A stretch of DNA of 64,000 nucleotides from Terfezia claveryi. Lineage: Eukaryota > Ascomycota > Pezizomycetes > Pezizales > Pezizaceae. Below are positions 55,281 through 64,000 of the stretch, one piece after another. The notes beneath the pieces were generated by a model. The model searched no databases. It saw nothing but the letters and a program-made list of their open reading frames with translations, and had not been told where the DNA came from. Where the stretch lies: the NCBI GenBank assembly GCA_015179025.1, contig WHUX01000213.1, forward strand, positions 26,844-90,843, in the 5' to 3' direction. The position numbers were made by a program, and so were the translations under genes. Position 1 is the first letter of the stretch. The number at the start of each line of letters is the position of its first letter.

Positions 55281-55579
55281 TGTAACGAGGGCTCTAGGGG
55301 ACAAGGCGACCAAGGGGTACGCCAGGGAAGTGGCAAGGGGCAATCGCACACATAGGAGCGCTACGTGTGTGATCTGGGGAAAGGCTAGGGTAAGACACAG
55401 GTAGGAACGCTACGTGTGTGACCAGGGGGAGGCTGAGATGGGAGGCAAGGGCAAGAGGCAAGAGGGGCAGAGGGCAAGGGACACGAGACACGCAGAAGCA
55501 GTTGCCGCATGTGTCAAGGGAGGCAGCTGGGCTGCAGAGACAAGGCGAGACAAGGAGGTGCACAAGGGAGATGCACCAA
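55281..55579 (-). repeat. Element B 3' LTR, distal part
   Basis: It matches the corresponding part of the A LTRs, but with small duplications: the ACGCTACGTGTGTGA segment appears twice. It ends at the target site ACCAA of element A. Confidence 0.82.
55575..55579. repeat. Target-site duplication of element A (ACCAA)
   Basis: ACCAA precedes element A, and ACTAA (62028-62032) follows it. Removing element A and one copy restores the LTR text ...CACCAACGTGGAG found intact in the A LTRs. Confidence 0.85.
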
Positions 55580-56148
55580 TGTAACGTGGGCTCTGGGAAC
55601 AAGGCGACCAAGGGGTACGCCAGGGAGAAGGCAGAGGCTAGGGCAAGACACACGTAGGAACGCTACGTGTGTGACTAGGGGAAGGCTGAGACGGGAGGCA
55701 AGGGCAAGAGGCAAGAGAGACAGAGGGCAAGGGACACGAGACACGCGGAAGCAGTTGCCGCGTGTGTCAAGGGAGGCAGCTGGGCTACAGAGACAAGGCG
55801 AGGAGGTGCACAAGGGAGATACACCAACGTGGAGAGAAGCAAGGCCCTGTATTGGATATACAAGACATTGGATGGGGATCCAACGAGAGGGCGGAGGGAC
55901 GAAGATATATATACATGATTCCAGGCCAAGGCCGTGGAAGGAATAAGCTTCCCGAGATTCCTATCTCGGAAGCTAAGATAACAATCACCCATCGACGACA
56001 CCCGAACAAGCCTGTTCGAGTGTCAAAACAGCACGACACCCGAACAAGCCTGTTCGAGTGTCAAATCAAGACTACAATCAACAATAACGAGAGTCGGACG
56101 GAATCCCGTCTGACTCTCAAACCCGGCTAGGGAAGGACGGTTGTGACA
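55580..56148 (-). repeat. Element A 3' LTR
   Basis: On the minus strand it runs from TGTCACAACC to CGTTACA. The TATA box is TATATATAT near 55905-55914. Upstream of it (U3) lie several palindromes. The polypurine tract on the minus strand is AAAGGGGGGATAG, just before the LTR (56149-56161). Confidence 0.9.
55648..56118 (-). repeat. Palindrome cluster in element A LTR
   Basis: Inverted repeats lie at 55648-55672 (ACACACGTAG/CTACGTGTGT), 55868-55883 (TTGGAT/ATCCAA) and 55952-55969 (CCGAGAT/ATCTCGG). Two tandem copies of GACACxCGAACA/TGTTCGxGTGTC are at 55997-56024 and 56035-56062. The last, 56089-56118, has arms GAGAGTC.GACGG and CCGTC.GACTCTC. Confidence 0.88.
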
Positions 56149-57830
56149 CTATCCCCCCTTTAGGCTCGGAGCCCCAGCGACGAAAGACAAGGCGAAAGGC
56201 AAGACAAAAACAAACAAACAAAACAGGCGACTAAACCAATAACCTATAACACAACCCCAACGCCGGAAGTTCGTACCAATAATAATCCCAACAACAACGA
56301 CAATAACAACCCTAATAACCAATTCCAGGACGACAAGAACATCATTGGGCGGGGCGAGGCTTTCGGGGGTAACGCTGGTGGAACAGGGTGACCAAGTCCT
56401 GTGCGTTTTCCAGGTCCTCCGCTGGTTGCCAGGTCGTCTCCTCATCTCCCAGCCATTTGACCTTATATTGCAGGTGCCCATACCTTCTTCGGGAGTCCAG
56501 CACTTCCTCTACCTCCTATTCCTCCTCACCTTCGATAACCACGGGGGGAGGTGGAGGGTGTTTCTGGCCGGGGAGAGGGTCGTCCGCGGAGGGCTCGATC
56601 TCGGAGACATGGACAACTGGGTGGCGTTTGATGTCTCTGGGGAACCTCAGGCGGTAAGCGTGAGTGCCCACGGCCCCCAGCACTTCGAAGGGACCCAGGA
56701 ACTTATGGTCAAGCTTGCGGGAAGGGCATTCTGTCCGGAAATGGCGGCTGGAGAGCCAAACCTTGTCTCCTGGCTGGTATCGAGGGGCTGGTAACCTAGA
56801 CCCGTTGGCATATTCTGCTTGCCTGACCTGAGCATAACCCAACTCAGTCTTCAGGGTAGAGTGGAGTTCAGAAATCTGCGTGGCGAACTCCTTGGCTGGG
56901 GCATTCTCCCTGGCCTTGCGCAGAGGTGCTAGGGAGTCTACGAACCGAGGGTGCCAGCCATAATTGGCCAGGAATGGGGACGTTTTCAGCGACTCGGAGA
57001 ACTGGTTGTTGGCGGCAAATTCGCAGGTTGCTAGCAACGAAACCCAGTTGTTCTGCTGGTAGCTGACAAAGGCCCGCAGATACTGTTCCATAATCGCATT
57101 CATCCTTTCCGATTGGCCGTCCGTCTGGGGGTGGTAAGCTGTTGACAGACGAACTTTGATCCCCAGAAGTTCGCAGAAGGCTTGCCAGAATTCTGAGGTA
57201 AACTGAGGGCCTCGGTCGGACACGATCGATTCAGGGAGGCCATGGTACCGGAATACATTATTGAGGTAGAGGTTGGCTAACTCCGGAGCGGAGCAGGTAT
57301 CTCGGCAAGGTATAACATGCCTCATCTTCGTCAACCGATCCACCACCATCAGGATGGCATTGAATCCCGAGTCCTTCGGCAACCCAGTTACGAAGTCCAT
57401 GGTCAGGTGTTGCCAGGGCCGATCCGGGATCTCCAGGGGCTTCAAGGTTCCGTAGGGGGCATGACGAGTGGGTTTTGCATGCTTGCAGATATGGCAGTTC
57501 CGTATGTACTGTTCTACCTCCTTTCGCTGGTCGATCCATGTGTATTGTCTAGCTAGTAGTTCTAACGTCTTAGCCACTCCAGGGTGACCTGCAGCCAGGG
57601 TATCATGGTGTTCCTTGATCAGCTGCCTTCACAGCTCCCCTTCAGGTATATAGAGCCGATCTAGGTGGTATAGGAGGCCATCCTGAGTGGTGCACTCGGC
57701 TAGGGAAATCTTGGTGTGATGGCGCTGTCCAGACTCCACTGCGGCGATTATATCCTTAACCAGGTCGTCCTCCGCATATGCCCGTTGTATCCGCAGAAGG
57801 AGATCTGCTCCTGGGTTCGCTTCAGCTTTA

Positions 57831-57948
57831 GCATCAGCATCAGCATCAGCATCAGCATCAGCATCAGCATCAGCATTAGCATCAGCATCAGCATCAGCAT
57901 CAGCATCAGCATCAGCATCAGCATCAGCATCAGCATCAGCATCAGCAT
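57831..57948 (-). repeat. Hexanucleotide expansion coding for Ala-Asp repeats
   Basis: About 20 units of GATGCT (minus strand) with one variant unit, in frame between RNase H and integrase of element A, encode a long alternating Ala-Asp stretch. Confidence 0.92.
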
Positions 57949-60181
57949 GGCTAGTGGCCGCCAGGTCGAGATTTTCAGGTTTCAGTACCACCTGATTTTG
58001 GTACTTTAGCCTTTCATCCCCCCCTTTAGGGAGATCTCCTGATCTCCTGGTCAGTGCGTCCGGCTTACCCCCAGCTTTTCCAGGCCGATACTTGATCTTG
58101 AAGTTGAATCGAGATAAGAACTCCGACCACCTAGCCTGCCGTCGGTTCAGCAGCTTAGTGGTGGTGAAGTACTCAAGATTCTTATGATCGGATAGCACCT
58201 CGATGATCCCCTTGGCTGACTCTAGGTGTGGCCTCCACTCCTCGAATGCTCGCACAATGGCCATTAACTCCTTATCATAGATCTCGTAATTACACTCCGC
58301 CGGGGAGTGCTTTTTGGAGAAATAGGCCACCGGGTGGAGGACTCCATTGACATACTGGGACAGGATTCCGGCGGAGACATAGTCGGAGGCATCCGTTTCC
58401 ACGATACACTCGCTATCGGGATCAAAGTGAGCTAGTATGGGAGCTGAGCAGAAGGCTTCCTTGAGGTTCTGGAAGGCAGATTGGGCTTCTGGACTCCAGT
58501 GGAATCGCCGGTCCTTTTTGGTCAGGGCTGTGAGGGGGGCCACGATCTTGGAATATCCTAGAATGAACCGTCGGTAAAAGTTGGCGAATCCCAGAAAGGC
58601 CTGGACATCCTTAAGATTTGCTGGGATTTGCCATTCCTGGACAGCGGTAACCTTGGTGGGGTCCATCCTGATACCTTCTGTAGTGATGATTAACCCCAGA
58701 TACTTGACCTCCTGCACATGAAACTCGCATTTCTCCGGTTTCAGGTATAATCCGGCCTTCTCCAGCTTCTCTAACACCTGCCTCACATGGATTTTGTGTT
58801 CCGCTAGGGAGTCCGAGTATATGAGGATATCGTCCAGGTAAGCTGTGCAGAACACATCGAGGAAATCCCGCAAGGTGTCATTGATGAAGTGCTGGAAGGA
58901 GGCAGGGGCATTGGTTAGGCCAAAGGGCATCACATTATACTCAAAATGGCCATATCGTGTTCGGAAGGCAGTTTTCCACTCCTCCCCCTCGGCGATCCGT
59001 ACCAGGTTGTAAGCCCCTCTTAAATCCAGTTTGGTGAACCATTTGGCCTTGGAGAGCCTGGCTAATGTCTCCTGGATTAGGGGTAGGGGGTACCTGTTTT
59101 TGACCATTATCTCGTTTAGGCCCCGGTAATCGACACACAACTGGAGAGAGCCATCCGATTTCTTCACGAAAAGCACTGGGGCACCCGCTGGTGAAGAGCT
59201 ATGGCGAATGAAGCTCTTGTTGAGGTTTTCCTCCAAGTATTTCTTCAGGGCCTCCAGCTCCACCCGGGACATTCCGTAGAGGGGCCCATAGGGGGGGTCT
59301 TACCCTCTACCAGCGGAATTGTGTGGTCATATGGTCGGTGGAGCGCCAGCTTCTCTGCGGCTTTTTCCGAGAACAGATCAATAAACTCGTGGTATTCATC
59401 CGGGACCATGGCCTTCCACTCCTCCTTAGGTTGCATCTTGTTGATTTCCAGGTTCATCTCATGTATGGAAAGGGCATGCGCCTTCAGCTTGTGTCTCCTT
59501 ATGAGATAAGCGAAAGCCCCTGCCCCAATAAAGCTAATATTCAGGGGCTTTGGGGGAGGTTGAACAGGGGGAGTAGGGGGAACGGGAGGAATGGGAGGAA
59601 CGGGAGGAACGGGGGAACGGGGGGAATGGGGGAATTGGCATCGAGGTGCGCAGGCAGGTGCACCACCTGGGTCGGGTAGGTTACCGGAGGTGGCAGGGCA
59701 CACAGCCCAGTAACGGTGGCCTTCGGATTCCCGCAGTGTTTTTTGCAAAACTGGCTGTTGAACTGCAGGGTATAAGAGCCGAAGCTGACCGATACATCGT
59801 GCATTCTTAGCCACGGGATTCCGAGCACAATCGGGTATTTGAGCTTAGTCACAAACATCGGGAGGGCTTCGGAGTGATCCCCGACCAGGGCAGGCACGCA
59901 CGCGATATCGGTGATATCCTTGGAGGAGATGGGTCGACCGTCGATGACATCCAGAACACGGGGGGTTTTTAGCTTTGACGTGGGTATGGAGAATTTACTG
60001 ACAAAGGCCTGGTCAATGAAGGCAATTCCTGAAGCTCCGCAATCTATAAGGGCTGACGTGGTGATTGTTCTATCATTGATATTAAGGGAGATAGATACAA
60101 CAAAATGCTCGCTGAACAAGCGAGATTCGTCAACAGCGGAAGAAACAGAAAATGCAGACAAAGACAAATGGCCTGGGGCAG

Positions 60182-60227
60182 GTCCCTTGCTAGTGTCAGT
60201 GACTAGGCAAGGGACAGGGCTTTTCCC
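60182..60227 (-). promoter_or_regulatory. -1 frameshift signal at gag-pol junction, element A
   Basis: On the minus strand: heptamer GGGAAAA (60227-60221), spacer GCCCT (60220-60216), then a stem-loop (60215-60182) with 9 bp GTCCCTTGC/GCAAGGGAC, a bulged C, 3 bp TAG/CTA, and a 9-nt loop. The gag stop TAG (60205-60203) sits in the stem. The -1 frame reads GKSPVPCLVTDTSKG and continues open into the protease. Confidence 0.78.
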
Positions 60228-61456
60228 GCCTCGTCAACCTCCTCGATCCGGGCTTCCGAGATGGCATGAGCGGCCAGGGAGTGGTTTTTTCAGAGGGGAC
60301 ATGCCACAATAAAGTGGTCCCCTTTCCCACAGGCAATGCACAACCTATTGTTGCGGCGACGTTCCCTCTCTTCTTGTGTCAGGCGGGGCCTTCCTGATGA
60401 TAAATCCATGGGGGTGGTGCCGCCCGCCACCAGGGATGGGTGGGCTGGCTTATTGGCTATAGCTTGCATCTGAGGGCTAGGGTTCTGGGGTCGAGTTTGT
60501 TGCTGGAGGTGCTGGGCTCTAACAGGAGGCCGATAGGTACTGGGGGCGCTGACCTGGACTCTCAACCTAGCCATCTTTTGCTCCATCTTGGATGCCTGAT
60601 CAATGAATTCATCCAGGGTTTTAACATCTGGAGATTGGAGGAGGGCCTGTTTGAGCTCAATATTGAGGCCTTCCTCGAACTGTTCCAGCTTCACCCGATC
60701 GTTCCACTCCACCTCCGCTGCCAACCTTGAGAATTCTGCCACGTATGTTGAGAGGTCATGGCCCTTCTGTTTTAGTGCTCGGAGAGCGCGAGTTGCTGTA
60801 CCCACGGGGTCTGGGTCTCCGAAGGCACGGTCGAGGATTGTGAGCAGAGCAGCAACATCAGGGAGGTTGAAGTGGTCATCGAGCACATAGGGTTGGACCT
60901 GGTCCAAAGCTCTGCCCTCCAACAGGCCGTATACATAAGCTAATCGGTGCTGAACGGTAGGGAATTTTGCAGCATCCCCAGTTAGTTTGATTTTGATGGA
61001 ATTTTTCCAGGCTTTCAGGCGAGTCCTGTCGCCATTGAACTTTGGCGGGGTAGGGAGATCCTGGGTCTTGGGTGCCTGTAGTGCTTGGGGTGCTGGGGCT
61101 GCTTGGATTGTGTCCAGGGCTCTATTCAGGCTCTGGATGGTCCTTCTTTCATTGATCAAGTCGTTCTGGGCGGTTGCAAGGTCAGCCTAGCAGGAGAGGA
61201 GGTCTTCGGTGAGTATCGTGACCTCGTCATTGGTTCTGGTCTGTTTTTGTTGGCCTTCATGTATGGCTAATTCCAGTCGTTGGCCTAAGGCATCCGCCGC
61301 CAGGTATATATCGATAATGGTCTGACGATAGCTGCTGAAATCGTCCTCGTTCATGGGAATGGGTAGAGCTTGCCAGGCTCGAAATCTGGCTGCGAGCGCG
61401 GGGGTGGTGTTTTGGGCAGCTATTGGGCGTACCGGTTGATCAGAGTGATCCAACAT
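60203..61456 (-). pseudogene. Element A gag
   Basis: It starts MLDHSDQPVRPIAAQN at an ATG two bases after the 5' LTR and ends KALSLA-TAG at 60203-60205. Capsid text is PPKFNGDRTRLKAWKNSIKI, HRLAYVYGLLEGRALDQVQP and STYVAEFSRLAAEVEW. The zinc knuckle CIACGKGDHFIVAC (CX2CX4HX4C) is intact. Two stops interrupt it: TAG at 61187-61189 (from CAG by C-to-T) and TGA at 60290-60292 (element C has CGA there). Confidence 0.9.
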
Positions 61457-61458
61457 AG

Positions 61459-62027
61459 TATAACGTGGGCTCTGGGAACAAGGCGACCAAGGGGTACGCC
61501 GGGGAGAAGGCAGAGGCTAGGGCAAGACACACGTAGGAACGCTACGTGTGTGACTAGGGGAAGGCTGAGACGGGAGGCAAGGGCAAGAGGCAAGAGAGAC
61601 AGAGGGCAAGGGACACGAGAAACGTGGAAGCAGTTGCCGTGTGTGTCAAGGGAGGCAGCTGGGCTGCAGAGACAAGGCGAGGAGGTGCACAAGGGAGATA
61701 CACCAACGTGGAGAGAAGCAAGGCCCTGTATTGGATATACAAGACGTTGGATAGGGATCCAACGAGAGGGCGGAGGGACAAAGATATATATACATGATTC
61801 CAGGCCAAGGCCGTGGAAGGAATAAGCTTCCCGAGATTCCTATCTCGGAAGCTAAGATAACAATCACCCATCGACGACACCCGAACAAGCCTGTTCGAGT
61901 GTCAAAACAGCACGACACCCGAACAAGCCTGTTCGAGTGTCAAATCAAGACTACAATCAACAATAACGAGAGTCGGACGGAATCCCATCTGACTCTCAAA
62001 CCCGGCTAGGGAAGGACGGTTGTGACA
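61459..62027 (-). repeat. Element A 5' LTR
   Basis: Same length and order as the 3' LTR. The inner terminus reads ...CGTTATA instead of CGTTACA, so the canonical CA end is mutated. TATA box near 61784-61792. Confidence 0.9.
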
Positions 62028-62371
62028 ACTAACGTGGAGAGAAGCAAGGCCCTGTATTGGATATACAAGACGTTAGATGGGGATCCAACGAGAGGGCGGA
62101 GGGACGAAGATATATATACATGATTCCAGGCCAAGGCCGTAGAAGGAATAAGCTTCCCAAGATTCCTATCTCGGAAGCTAAGATAACAATCACCCATCGA
62201 TGACACCCAAACAAGCCTGTTCGAGTGTCAAAACAGCACGACACCCGAACAAGCCTGTTCGAGTGTCAAATCAAGACTAAGAACACGGTTGTGACATCAA
62301 TCAACAATAACGAGAGTCGGACGGAATCCCATCTGACTCTCAAACCCGGCTAGGAAAGGACGGTTGTGACA
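62028..62371 (-). repeat. TSD copy and remaining part of element B 3' LTR
   Basis: 62028-62032 is ACTAA, the second target-duplication copy. From 62033 the element B LTR continues (CGTGGAGAGAAGC...) through the same palindromes to GGTTGTGACA at 62371. Near 62280-62297 it carries an extra segment ending GGTTGTGACA, a copy of the LTR terminus. Confidence 0.85.
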
Positions 62372-62578
62372 CTATCCCCCTTTAGGCTCGGAGCCCCAGC
62401 GACGAAAGACAAGGCGAAAGGCAAGACAAAAACAAACAAACAAAACAGGCGACTAAAACCAATAACCCATAACACAACCCCAATGCCGGAAGTACGTACC
62501 AACAATAATCCCAACAACAACGACAATAACAACAGCGACAAAACAACCCTAATAACCAATTCCAGGACGACAAGAACA

Positions 62579-64000
62579 TCATTGGGCGGGGTGAGGCTTC
62601 CAGGGGTAATGCTAGTGGAACAGGGTGACCAAGTCCTGTGCATTTTCCAGGTCCTCCGCTGGTTGCCAGGTCATCTCCTCATCTCCCAGCCATTTGACCT
62701 TATATTGCAGGTGCCCATACCTTCTTCGGGAGTCCAGCACTTCCTCTACCTCCCATTCCTCCTCACCTTCGATAATCACAGGGGGAAGTGGAGGGTGTTT
62801 CTGGCCGGGGAGAGGGTCGCTAGCAGCAGGTTCGATCTCGGAGACATGGACGACTGGATGTCGTTTGATGTCTTTGGGGAACCTCAATCGATAGGCATGA
62901 GTGCCCACAGCGGCCACCACCTCGAATGGACCCAGGAACTTATGGTCGAGCTTGCGAGATGGCCGTTCCGTCTAGAAGTGCCTGCTGGAGAGCCACACCT
63001 TATCTCCTGGCTGATACCTGGGGGCTGGCAACCGTGATCCGTTGGCATGCTCCGCTTGCCTAGCTTGAGCATATACCAGTTTGGCTCTTAGGGTGGAGTG
63101 CAACTTAGCAATCTCCGTGGCGAACTCCTTAGCTGGGGTGTTCTTCCTAGCCTTGTGCAGAGGTGCTAAAGAGTCCACGAAACGAGGGTGCCAGCCATAA
63201 TTGGCCAGGAACGGGGAGGTTTTTAGAGACTCCGAGAAATAGTTGTTAGCGGCGAACTCACAGGTTGCCAGCAGCGAAACCCAGTTGTTTTGCTGGTAAT
63301 TGACGTATGCTCTCAGGTACTGCTCCATGATTGCATTCATTCGCTCGGACTGACCATCTGTTTGGGGGTGATACGCGGTAGAGAGGTGTACGTTGATTCC
63401 CAGAAGCTTGCAGAATACCTTCCAGAAGTCCGAGACGAATTGGGGGCCGCGGTCCAAGACGACAGACTTGGGGAGACCATGGTAGCGGAATACATGGTTG
63501 AGGTAGAGGCCGGCGAGGTCCCGGGTAGAACAGGTATCATGGCAAGGTATAACATGCCTCATTTTGGTCAATCAGTCTACTACCATAAGAATAGTGTTAA
63601 ACCCCGAATCCTCTGGCAACCCAGTCACAAAGTCCATGGTTAGGTGTTGCCAAGGCTGGTCTGGGATTTCCAGGGGCTTCAGGGTCCCATAAGGAGCGTG
63701 GCGGACAGGCTTAGCACGCTTGCAAATGTGGCAGTTCCGTACGTACCGCTCCACGTCCTTCCGTTGGTCAATCCATGTGTATTCCCTGGCCAGAAGCTCT
63801 AACGTTTTGGCCACTCCAGGGTGACCTGCAGCCAGGCTGTCATGGTGTTCCTTGATCAATCTAAGGCGCAGCTCTCCTTCCGGCACATACAGCCGTTCGA
63901 GGTGGTAGAGGAGGCCTTCCTGGACGGTATACTCGGCTAGGGAGATCTTGGGGTGGCGGTGCTGGCCAGAATTCACTGCGGTGATAATTTTCTTGGCCAG
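62579..64000 (-). pseudogene. Element B pol 3' part: integrase and chromodomain
   Basis: On the minus strand from the window edge: ISLAEYTVQEGLLYHLERLY, the HPGVAKTLELLARE...CHICKRAKP zinc finger, MDFVTGLPEDSG, LDRGPQFVSDFW, HPQTDGQSERMN, then PAPRYQPGDKVWLSSRHF. The chromodomain is EEWEVEEVLDSRRRYGHLQY followed by KVKWLGDEEMTW, ending at 62579. TGA at 63572-63574 and TAG at 62972-62974 stand where element A has CGG codons; each needs one C-to-T and one G-to-A change. The integrase motif reads LDRG instead of SDRG. Confidence 0.88.

Larger units (their letters stand above)
56342..60227 (-). pseudogene. Element A pol: protease, RT, RNase H, integrase, chromodomain
   Basis: The frame starts from the frameshift site at 60227. 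Protease is ALIDCGASGIAFID. A Pro-rich linker follows. RT has [32 protein letters not shown] and the catalytic YLDDILIYS. RNase H has [16 protein letters not shown] and DHKNLEYF. An Ala-Asp repeat linker is next. Integrase has the zinc finger (HPGVAKTLELL...CHICKHAKP) and the core MDFVTGLP / SDRGPQF / HPQTDGQSERMN. A C-terminal chromodomain (LDSRRRYGHLQYKIKWLG) ends at 56342. Breaks: frameshifts in the Pro-rich linker (about 59580-59640) and at the seven-G run 59291-59297, TGA at 57629-57631 and TAG at 56516-56518. At the last position element B has TGG. Confidence 0.92.
55580..62027 (-). mobile_element. Complete Ty3/gypsy chromovirus element A (6448 bp)
   Basis: Two LTRs of 569 bp each (55580-56148 and 61459-62027) differ at roughly ten positions, mostly transitions. 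The minus-strand order is 5' LTR, gag, protease, RT, RNase H, integrase, chromodomain, PPT, 3' LTR. A 5-bp target duplication flanks it. In-frame stops and frameshifts make this copy non-coding as it stands, but the near-identity of its LTRs marks it as the youngest insertion of the nest. Confidence 0.93.
55281..64000 (-). mobile_element. Gypsy chromovirus element B, runs past window end, hosts element A
   Basis: Its 3' LTR begins TGTAACGAGG at 55281, inside the protease region of element C (presumed target TTATC at 55276-55280). It is split by element A at 55579 and resumes at 62033, ending GGTTGTGACA at 62371. Then come a PPT-like AAAGGGGGATAG (minus) and the 3' part of pol on the minus strand to the window edge. 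The 5' half, and so the second LTR, lies beyond 64000. Confidence 0.85.

Noticed and set aside
55990..56065. Two spaced identical palindromic repeats, CRISPR-like at first sight
   Set aside because: Only two units, inside an LTR of a eukaryotic retrotransposon, repeated in every LTR copy.

Overview
The window comes from a filamentous ascomycete nuclear genome (Pezizomycotina). Protein-coding genes are interrupted by short introns, mostly 41-275 bp, with GT-AG ends and CTAAC/CTGAC-type branch sites. Several products are typical of filamentous fungi, and Ty3/gypsy chromoviruses and Ty1/copia elements are present. Retention of a Tudor-less SMN gene shows the organism is not a budding yeast of the Saccharomyces type. 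A pezizomycete is possible, but the sequence alone does not settle it. All exon structures below were derived by hand from splice signals, reading frame and family motifs. || Layout. 0.9-28 kb is gene-rich, with housekeeping genes on both strands: a Ser-rich conserved protein (-), MLH3 (+), an Oca/Siw14-like pseudophosphatase (+), a CCE1/Ydc2-type Holliday-junction resolvase (-), an HLJ1/DNAJB12-type ER J-protein (-), a small mitochondrial-type protein of unknown function (-), a GPI-type aspartic protease (+), RTT106 (+), chorismate synthase ARO2 (-) and a YCII-domain protein (+). 28-33.6 kb holds no gene I can support. A SOK1/TCP11-domain protein lies at 33.6-35.6 kb. 36-44 kb is an AT- and homopolymer-rich gene desert. 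A cupredoxin gene broken by in-frame stops (44.1-45.1 kb), a five-exon SMN gene (46.2-47.1 kb, -) and the copper chaperone ATX1 (48.3-48.6 kb, +) follow. || From 50.8 kb to the end the window is a transposon nest. A 5'-truncated copia element (-) with its 3' LTR is cut off by an 81-bp inverted-repeat element. Next is the 5' part of a degenerate gypsy element C (+). Element C is interrupted by gypsy element B (-), which runs past the window end. Element B's 3' LTR is itself interrupted by a complete 6.4-kb gypsy chromovirus, element A (-, 55580-62027). Element A has two 569-bp LTRs and a 5-bp target duplication (ACCAA, with one C-to-T change in one copy). || Most notable points. In A and C the gag-pol junction carries a conserved heptamer GGGAAAA, a 5-nt spacer and a near-perfect 12-bp stem-loop containing the gag stop, with pol open in the -1 frame: the full layout of a -1 programmed frameshift signal. 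The LTR U3 is packed with palindromes, and gag begins two bases after the LTR. Element A also carries a hexanucleotide expansion encoding an Ala-Asp linker. CCE1 has a tandemly repeated basic C-terminal tail with one more unit just past its stop codon, out of frame. The palindrome TACCGGTA recurs in the gene-poor centre. Several frame breaks fall in homopolymers, so some may be assembly errors. Premature stops in the transposons and the cupredoxin gene are mostly C-to-T or G-to-A, as expected from RIP-like mutation.
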